DNA of 64,000 bases from assembly GCA_013396655.1 (NCBI GenBank), contig WBMV01005970.1, forward strand, positions 421,919 to 485,918, written 5' to 3'. The notes beneath the pieces are model-generated. The model was given only the letters and a program-made list of their open reading frames with translations. It had not been told where the DNA came from and ran no database searches. Shown here one piece after another: positions 57,101 to 64,000 of this stretch. Numbering within the stretch: position 1 is the stretch's first letter; each line of letters opens with the position of its first letter. Position numbers and translations under genes: made by a program. The stretch comes from Campylorhamphus procurvoides (taxonomy: Eukaryota > Chordata > Aves > Passeriformes > Dendrocolaptidae).

Positions 57101-57792
57101 TGTCCCCTTGGCTCTTGGGGAGCACCCCCAGCCCTCTGCAGCTCTGGGGTACCAAACCTCATTGCTCTGCAGCCCAGGGGGGCTCCAGAAGGACAGGGGG
57201 CTCATGTGGGCATGGACAAAAGGCAATTCAAGGAGATGGTGGAGGTGACATGCTGGCTGTCCCGGCAGGACTCAGAAACCACAGCCCAGCCCTGGTGCCT
57301 GTACAGGCCAACTGGGACACCAGCCAACACCAGCAGGTCATTTGAGGGGCCCCTTCTCTCTCCTCTTTCCAAAAAGCCAAGAACATTTTGGGACCTTTTT
57401 CTGCTTTTCTCATATTTGCTCCCTGCTGGAGCTGATTTATCCCTGCAGCTTGCAGAGCTACATCCAAGAGGGACATGTTTTGCCTTTGTAGTACATGAGA
57501 TTGCCATAAATTATTAGCTGCTTTGTGTCAGCCAGAGCCCAACACAGCCCATAAAACTTTCTGGCCGTGTTATTGCACTTGAACCTGGCATGAGGCTGCT
57601 GGTGGTGAGCTCGCCCAGGCACAAAGGAAGGGGCTGCCAGCTCCAAGGATGTATTGTTGTCCATGGTGACACCCCCAGCCTTGTTCCTAAAGTCACACAG
57701 GGACGTTATGAGCCTCAGAAGGAAGAGCTCTGTCCCTGCTGTCACCTGTGACTCTGGACAGCCACCACTTTCTCCAGCTTTAAAGGGGAAGG

Positions 57793-58080
57793 TACAGACG
57801 ATGGTGCCAGACCCTTTTCAAGGAGAAATGGCCATAAACTAAACCACAAGAAGTTCCACCTCAATATGAAGAAGAGCTTCTTTATGTTGAGGGTGGCAGA
57901 ACACTGGAACAGCTGCCCAGGAAGGGTGTGGAGTCTCCCTCTCTGGAGACAATCCAAACCCACCTGGACACATTCCTGTGTCACCTGCTCCAGGTGACCC
58001 TGCCAGGACAAGGGGTTTGGACTGGGTGATCTCCACAGGTCCCTTCCAAAGCTGACTGTTCTTGGATTCTGATTCTGTCC
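57793..58080 (+). mobile_element. CR1 LINE fragment, distinct subfamily
   Basis: Sense CR1 of the subfamily whose 3' end reads CAGGAAGTTCCACCTGAATA in consensus. Here ACAAGAAGTTCCACCTCAAT, CACTGGAACAGCTGCCCAGG, GTGGAGTCTCCCTCTCTGGA and GTGATCTCCACAGGTCCCTT are visible, ending TTCTTGGATTCTGATTCTGT (the octamer tail). An internal gap near 57825 removes about 25 bases relative to what I recall of the family. Confidence 0.93.
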
Positions 58081-58479
58081 TTTGGCCATCCCTCCCCTGC
58101 AAACAAGTGAGCAAAGCACCCCATAGTTTGTGATGATTGCAGGTACAATAGTAATAATAATAATAATAGTAATAATATTAGTTGTAGTAGTAATATCATA
58201 TCCCCTGAGCACAGAACCAGTGAGGTTAAAACTCAGCATTCTCAACACGAGATTGCTGCACATTCACTATATTATCCATAAGTGATGTGCATGGGAGGAC
58301 AGTGGGAAGCAAAGGGAGCCTCGTGAGGGCCACAAAAAAGGGATTTTTAATTTAAAACTACCCTTTCCTGTTTGAGTGACTGTCCTGCCAGTCCATTTTT
58401 TATTTCCCCTATGCAGCAGTGATCAGCAGGTAACAAGGGACAAAGGGAACCGATGGTCTCACAGCACTATCTGGCTGAT
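58081..58479. other. Intergenic with (TAA)n microsatellite
   Basis: Contains the (TAA)n tract at 58147-58195, just after the CR1 tail. Otherwise nothing recognised. Confidence 0.7.
58147..58195 (+). repeat. Imperfect (TAA)n microsatellite
   Basis: AATAGTAATAATAATAATAA and similar, grading into TTGTAGTAGTAATATC. About 49 bases. Confidence 0.9.
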
Positions 58480-58860
58480 TTCAGGGCTGTAAATTATAGA
58501 TATATATGGTACAAAGCAGTGCTGCGATATTAATTTCTGTTGTTGGAAATCACAGACCCTCTACTTTAATTTACTGCTAAATAATAAATGCCTTTGTGAG
58601 ATACTCGGCAAAGATAAAGACGCCGAGGTAAATCAAACAGCTCATAAGCACTTATGGATCAGTCTATCTTGTATGTGTACTTAAGTGGTTTATATTGTTC
58701 TCAGAAAGCAGAAATAAGCAGGCGTTTAACTGATGCTATCTGCCAAAATAAAGGATGAACCCGTGAATCAAATGGCTTCCTGCAAATCCTCATTTGCATT
58801 TGCAGAATGAAGTGAAAAGTGGTGCTTTGGGGATTCTGAAACATTTAGATACGAGCCTAA
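58480..58860. promoter_or_regulatory. Candidate enhancer with palindromic octamer site
   Basis: AT-rich, repeat-free block of about 380 bases. TGCAAAT (58781-58787) and ATTTGCA (58792-58798) form an inverted pair separated by CCTC, and the second arm extends to the octamer ATTTGCAT (58792-58799). Other cores are TTTAATTTACTG, AAATAATAAATG and CTTAAGTGG (NKX-like AAGTG). Retained CpGs occur (ACTCGGC, GACGCCGAG). Confidence 0.4.
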
Positions 58861-61800
58861 AACGTGCCCCGCAGGAGGCAGCGGGTGCAAACAGTGGGGG
58901 CAGCAGGTAGGTTTATATGGGGTTTATATAGAGTTTGTATAGGGTTTATATAGGTTTTGGATAGGGTTTATCCACAGCTCAGCAGAGGAGGAATGGAGGG
59001 GATGGATAAGCCTGGAAGACGGCAGGATTTGAAGCTGTCTCTCCTCACCCTGCATCTCAAAATCACCCTGAGCACATCCATTCTCATGGCACTTGATGAG
59101 AAACTGTGCAAAGCAAGGTGAGATGAGGATGGCACTGGGAACCCAGCCCTGCACTGTGGATCTGCCATGGAGAGCAGCCCCCTGGCTGGTCCTGCCTCAG
59201 TTTTACTCTTGGCATGCACAAGAGGCTCTCTGCCTCCCCAGGATGTCATTCCTGGCTCAGCATGTGATTTTCTCTCCTCCCTGGGTCCGCTTGTGCTGGG
59301 CAGCAGTAACAAACCACCAATTCCATGTGCAGGGAAGGCAGGAGCTCTTGGGTGGCTGTAAGGAAGATGGATTTTGGGCTCCGGATCCGGGGAGATGTCC
59401 TCAGTGTGCCAGGCTCCAGCTATTTGCAAAGGCAAGGGAGAGTCAAAATGATGCAATTAGAGTCTGAAGTGAAAATAAGATATGGACGTGGCCGATTTTG
59501 ACATTTATAGCACGTGTTTGTTATGCAAATTGGCCAGACTATAGGAATGCAGCAGAAGGAGATTGCAAAGGGCACCAGCTCATCCGAAGGCGCCTGTGGT
59601 GGAAGCATCTCCTGCACAACTGTGGCCGTCTTAAACAGCTTGTCGGGGTGGTGGGGAGGCAGCTGAGGGCACAGGGGCTCTGTGACCAGTGGCACTGCCT
59701 GCCTGGGGACTGAGGACATTTAAGGATGTGGGTTTGGCAGAGCAAGAGAGTGTCAGAGCAAGCAGATGCCAGTGCTGGTCCCCAGGATGCAACACAGAGC
59801 ATTTCTTCGGGATCATTTCAGCAGCAAGACCTCTTGGCCTCCCTCTCAAGGGTACAGGGAGCTCCTGTGTGGGAAAACCAGAGCTTTGGGGTATTTCAGA
59901 GTGTGGCTGCCTGAGTACAGAATAAAAGGGACTGCCACTGTCATTTCAGGGTTGACCTCTGTCTCTGCACTGCCCAGCCTTTCTCCTGCTTACACATGGC
60001 TCCACTGCAGTTAAAAACGATTATTTACCCCCAAAGTGCAGGCACACTAAACTGGACAGTCTGGGGAGGACTCACCATCCCACTCTGGGGTGTATTTCAG
60101 CCCTGTGGAGGGCTCTGAGGATGCTGCTGTGCACCTGCACTCAGCAACACAGAGAAGGTAGTCAAGCTCCATGACACAGTGCCTGCTGCTGTCTGCTGGA
60201 GAGGACAAACAACACCTGGTGCAGCTGGTATGAGGGAAACACAGCCCTACGGAACTGGGTCAGGCAGAAATTTTGCCACAATGAGCTATTCTTCCCAAAA
60301 AAGCCCCCGGTAGGTGGGAGGCGGCCGTGTGGATGTGCTGCAATCAGCAGATGCTTGGCCACCACAGTGCTCCTCAGCGGGCCACTGGCTCTCAGATTTA
60401 TCATCCTCAGAGCCGAGGACACCAGCCCAGCTGGCTCCATCTGAATCAGGCACACAAACTGCCCAGCTGGCAGGCTGAGAGGACAGAAACCTCCAGCTGG
60501 GGACAGTGATGAGTGCCTGAGAGAGCAAACATCTTTCCCCAGCACAGCTGGATTTTGTGGAGGATATTTCTCTACAAGCAAGTGGGTTTGAATAACAATT
60601 CATTAGACACACAAACCTCTGCAACCTTCTCTGCAGCAGGGGATTGGGGACAGAGGAGATGCTGATACAACTGAGCTCTGTGGAGTAGGACATTTTATCT
60701 TATTTTTTTTAGGTTAAGCCAGAGGTCCCTGAGCTTTCAGCTCAGACACTCTGCAGCACCAGGGTGGGAGGGACACGTGCTCTGAAAGTGCCTGGGGCTC
60801 AGGTGTCCAGGTGACATGACCAGCCATGAGGGTCCACCTAAGCCATGTCCCTCTCCACCCAAGGGGGTCACTTGCATTTAGATCTCTGATGGATGTATTT
60901 TCCAAGCGTGAAATGGGCCAGCAAACCCTCTGGTCTCTGCATTCTCCCCACATGTGTGCTGACCCAGTGGAGGAGCTGCAAACCCTCAAGCTGATGGAGT
61001 TTCCCCCCCCTCTGCTCCCCCTTTCTGCCCCCACTCCCTGCTCTCAGGCACCATGTGCTCCTCACCACAGAGCCAATGTCCACACACCCCACAGGATGTT
61101 CTGCACAGGGACAATGGGTCAGCTGTGATAGCTGGTGGCCCCATCAGGACCCACAGCTCTGTGTTCTGCCACATCCCACACCACAGCAGCGACTCCAAAC
61201 GCTGCAGGATCCAACCCCAGCACGACCAGGCTCCCAGAGCCACAGGCTGTTGAGTTTTACTAATGCTGTTGAAAGACAGAGCAGCTCCAATTTGCCCAGA
61301 GCTGCTTGGTCATAACATGGCACTGCGGGGACGGGCTGCACCCGAAACCACATCTGACAGTGGAAGCATTTTGCTGGAGCGCAGCGAGAGGAAAACACAT
61401 TACTGTGGGATAAACGAGAAAATCCATCATCGGTGGGAAGAGGAGAGAATTGGTTTAAAGATCCACGTAGGAGACTGTGACAGTAATCACACAACAGCCC
61501 TTTAAATGTCAAGGGGGGTGAGCTTGGTTTAATAGCAACCAAAATGCTGCCAAGCCGGGCGATGTGTAACAAAACAGACGGATGGATAGATCTACCTATT
61601 ATCTGTTCCCTGGAGAAAGAGAAGAGGGAGATAATTCAGGTTTATGCTTGATCTACTGTGTAAATCTCAGAGAGGTAATGTTTTCTTTTATCAAAAAGGG
61701 GAAAAAAAAAAAAAGAAAGAATGTTTGTTTTCTCAGCACTGTCCCTGCCATCAGCCAGAGAGCCCTGGCTCAGCTATACAAAGGAGATACACAGCATTTA

Positions 61801-62329
61801 CAGCTGGCCACAGCCTGGGCACTGCTGTACCCTGAGGAATGAAATCCCAGGGCCCATGGCTCTGTTCAGCAGTGCTCTGACAAAGAGGAGACAAAAGACA
61901 GTGTGTGTGAGGGGGCCACAGCAAAGAGGGGCAGCATCAGGCATAAAGTGCTTTTGCCTTCCCAAATGAAACTCATGGAAGGGTGTGAAATGCTTTTGCT
62001 CTGCACACACTGCCCCAGTGCCACCCTGATGTGCTGCCCTGGAGGGAACTGGTGGCTCTCCTTGTCCATGGTGGGATGTCTGCATGGTTCTTCCACCTCT
62101 CTGCCAGGCTGGAGATAAACAATGTTCTGAGGGTCTCAGAGCCCCTCTAACTCAGCTGGAAAAGCCCATCTCTTTCGTGAGAGTGCCAGCATAGCCTGGC
62201 TGGCTCCTCTGGCCCTTAAGGACCATCATGTGGCCACTGCACATTTGGCTCCAGGGTCCAGCCTCAGGCTGCAGAGCTCTTCCCCCTGGGCACCTCGGGG
62301 CATCATTAAAGGATTCACTGCAGTCACAG
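58861..62329. other. Intergenic: unique sequence, no exon recognised
   Basis: A degenerate GGTTTATATAGAG repeat lies at 58910-58971. An octamer ATGCAAAT sits at 59523-59530 in a short AT-rich patch (59450-59540). A CpG-retaining, AT-richer patch lies at 61360-61600. The rest is GC-rich without recognisable genes or transposons. Confidence 0.55.
58910..58971 (+). repeat. Degenerate GGTTTATATAG tandem repeat
   Basis: Five imperfect copies of GGTTTATATAGAG-like units, 10-15 bases apart. Confidence 0.85.
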
Positions 62330-62380
62330 CTGGATGTGATGATCTTGCAGGTCTTTTCCAACTCTGACAATTCTATGGAT
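62330..62380 (+). mobile_element. CR1 LINE 3' tail
   Basis: CTGGATGTGATGATCTTGCA, then GGTCTTTTCCAACTCTGACA and ATTCTATGGAT, form the sense CR1 3' end with a worn octamer tail. About 50 bases. Confidence 0.9.
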
Positions 62381-63409
62381 CTGTAAGGAAAAAAGAACAC
62401 TGAGCACTACCACTTCCAACATTAAACCAGCAAACCAGCAACACACAAAAACCTGGGCTGTGTTAGGAGAGGGAATATCCCTCGGCTTGTGAGCACTGGC
62501 CAAGGGGCAGCAGGGAAAGGCTTTGTACTCTGAAAACCACAAGAGTGAGTTTTGCAGAGTCAGCTCCTCAGATCTGTGTGTATTTGTGTTTCCATTCATC
62601 TCCCTGCATCACAATTCTTTGTGCAAAACGGGGATCACGACCTCTGCTTTCACAGGGACTGGAAAGATGTTCCTCGGCATTTGTAGAACATTCCAGCTGT
62701 GTATTTACAAGCACCAGAAGAAAAATCACAGGGAAATGGAAGAGTTTAGTATTCAGAGCAGGCTCTGAGCGGTGCAGGCACTGATTCATGGGGAACCAGA
62801 GTGTTGAATTACCTGCTCAGCTGGCACATTGTGGGGCCGGGCTGGTGGGATAAACCCCATCCCCATGTCATTCAATCCCTTTCTTTGAATGCACCAGCAC
62901 TGAGAGACCATACTAAGGTTTAATGGGCAACCTGAAAATGAGTTTGTTGGTCCTGTGGTGCTTGGCCTCATCACTGCTCCCCCCCTCCAGGTTTTGCATG
63001 ATTTAGCCCTGTATGTATATTTTATAAAAGGTCTGCTAAAATGTGTTATTGCAGAAACAAACTAAGCTCTGGTTCACTTTTAATGAGCCATCGGGGAGCA
63101 AGTTATTGTTGGAGTGGTTTTCTTCTGCTGGGCTGCTTATACCGAAGTGTCTTGGAGGGAAATTTGTGATTCAATTTCATGAGTGAGACACCTGTATTTA
63201 TGCTGAAAGGCTCTCGCTTAGCCAGGAGTGGGGCTGTCAGAGCCACTGCAAGAGAAGCACAATTCAACATGAACAGGCGGGCTCGAAAGCCACCAGCAGG
63301 AAATTAGATCTAAAATACTGATTTACTGTGTGTTTCTGCAGTTTCTGCTTCAGACAAGAGCAGCCTCTGAACCCTCTGTGTGAGGAGATTTTGCTTTTTT
63401 GGGGGAATG
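62381..63409. other. Intergenic: unique sequence
   Basis: No exon recognised. An AT-richer, conserved-looking stretch at about 63000-63330 has TATATTTTATAAAAGG near 63016 and AGTTATTGTTGG. No transposon is seen before the CR1 at 63410. Confidence 0.55.
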
Positions 63410-63830
63410 TAATCATGGAATTTGGATTGAAAGGGACCTTACCCTGCCATGGGCAGGGACACCTTCCACTAGCCCAGGATGCTCCAAGTCCCTTCCAACC
63501 TTCCTTGGACACTTCCAGGGATTCAGGGGCAGCCGCAGCTTCTCTGGGCAACCTGTGCCTCTCAGGGAAGAATTTCTTCCTAACATCTAACCTAAATCTC
63601 TCCTCTTTTAGCTTAAAACTGTTCCCTTTTGCCCTGTCACTGTCTGCCCCTCTAAAAAATCACTCTCCATCTTTTTACACACCACCTCCAGGCACTGGAA
63701 GGGGCTCTGGGGTCTCCCTGGGGTGTCCCCTTCTCCAGGCTGGACGCCCCCAGCTCTCCCAGAGCAGAATTGCTGCATCCCTTGGAGCATCTCCGTGCCC
63801 TCCTCTGGACCAGCAGCTCCAAACCCAAAT
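63410..63830 (-). mobile_element. CR1 LINE fragment (~420 bp)
   Basis: Antisense CR1. TAATCATGGAATTTGGATTG, AAAGGGACCTT, CACCTTCCACTAGCCCAGGA, CTTCTCTGGGCAACCTGTGC and CTCCGTGCCCTCCTCTGGAC are visible, the same subfamily and extent as the copy at 20612. It ends against the CpG-rich sequence at the window's edge. Confidence 0.95.
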
Positions 63831-64000
63831 CCGGAGCCGCTGAGGGCAGTCCCGCTGCCCCATGCCCTGTTCCCAGCCCTTCCCAGGAATCCCGAGCGCA
63901 TCCCAAGAGCATCCCGCTGCATCCCGCTGCAGCGCCGCCTCCCGCCGCCAGGGGGCGCCACCGCGCTCTCCTTCGGCTCCCTTCGGCTGTTTCCGGAGCG
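63831..64000. promoter_or_regulatory. Edge of a CpG island / probable promoter region
   Basis: CpG frequency rises sharply over the last ~170 bases (CCGGAGCCGC, AGCGCCGCC, CCGCCGCC, CACCGCGC, TTCGGCT twice, TCCGGAGCG), unlike the CpG-poor 48 kb before it. Short duplications ATCCCGCTGC and CCTTCGGCT are present. TTTCCGGA (63990-63997) contains an ETS-type core on the minus strand. By vertebrate gene order the next gene is SEC14L1, so this may begin its promoter. No coding sequence is visible. Confidence 0.5.
63942..63960 (+). promoter_or_regulatory. Strong CTCF motif
   Basis: CCGCCGCCAGGGGGCGCCA carries the full 11-base core CCAGGGGGCGC of the CTCF consensus (TGGCCACCAGGGGGCGCTA). It sits in CpG-rich DNA at the boundary between the long intergenic region and the presumed next promoter. 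Confidence 0.75.

Larger units (their letters stand above)
51661..57792. other. Intergenic: unique sequence, no exon recognised
   Basis: About 6.1 kb. Holds a 21-base tandem repeat (52613-52662), A-rich sequence at 52820-52880, a CTCF-like site (54150-54165), purine-rich sequence at 55100-55135, and AT-richer patches at 53160-53420 and 56220-56600. No exon, transposon or RNA gene recognised. Confidence 0.55.

Noticed and set aside
63410..63830. Long open frames near the right edge as exons of the next gene
   Set aside because: They coincide with an antisense CR1 copy.
1..64000. A new multi-gene biological system, CRISPR array, tRNA/rRNA genes, endogenous virus or DNA transposon
   Set aside because: I looked on both strands and saw no spaced direct repeats of CRISPR type, no cloverleaf-like tRNA boxes, no rRNA, no LTR pairs and no transposase or retroviral gene. 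The only mobile sequences are LINE and SINE remnants.

Overview
This window is vertebrate nuclear DNA, and almost certainly bird. Coding sequence is split into short exons by introns with ordinary splice sites, and the only common dispersed repeats are CR1 LINE fragments with the avian 3' tail. There are no bacterial operons, ribosome binding sites or CRISPR arrays. CR1 pieces make up only a few percent of the window, as expected in a compact bird genome.

Region 1 (1-15725, + strand) is the 3' half of one gene, MGAT5B. It encodes alpha-1,6-mannosylglycoprotein 6-beta-N-acetylglucosaminyltransferase B (GnT-IX/GnT-Vb). I assembled nine consecutive exons (about 265-396, 1338-1471, 2151-2281, 4507-4662, 5315-5461, 7010-7126, 13229-13303, 13742-14016 and 15101-15299). 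They join in a single open frame of 454 residues ending in TGA, roughly the C-terminal 57% of a protein of about 790 residues. Intron phases agree at every junction. One intron (5462-7009) must use a GC-AG splice pair to keep the frame. The 5' exons, promoter, membrane anchor and N-terminal catalytic half lie upstream of the window. The 3' UTR has an AU-rich stretch and an ATTAAA signal near 15702.

Region 2 (about 15.7-63.8 kb) is intergenic. I found no credible coding exon in it on either strand; the many open frames are chance frames in GC-rich DNA. It holds about a dozen CR1 fragments (three long minus-strand pieces, three long plus-strand pieces and several short tails), one decayed reverse-transcriptase segment (32.6 kb), two MIR-like SINE relics, several short tandem repeats, a perfect (CCAT)n array, and AT-rich blocks that look like conserved noncoding elements. 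Some of these blocks carry octamer, OTX-type or homeodomain motifs. Such spacing suits cis-regulatory DNA around a neural gene, but this is inference.

Region 3 (about 63.83-64.0 kb) turns abruptly CpG-rich at the right edge. It has a near-perfect CTCF motif and an ETS-type motif, and looks like the start of a CpG-island promoter. In other vertebrates the gene beyond MGAT5B is SEC14L1, so that is the likely owner, though none of its coding sequence is inside the window.

I did not find a previously undescribed multi-gene system. The items most worth following up are the GC-AG intron, the perfect 49-bp duplication abutting a splice acceptor, the CTCF/CpG boundary, and the POU/octamer-bearing AT-rich blocks.
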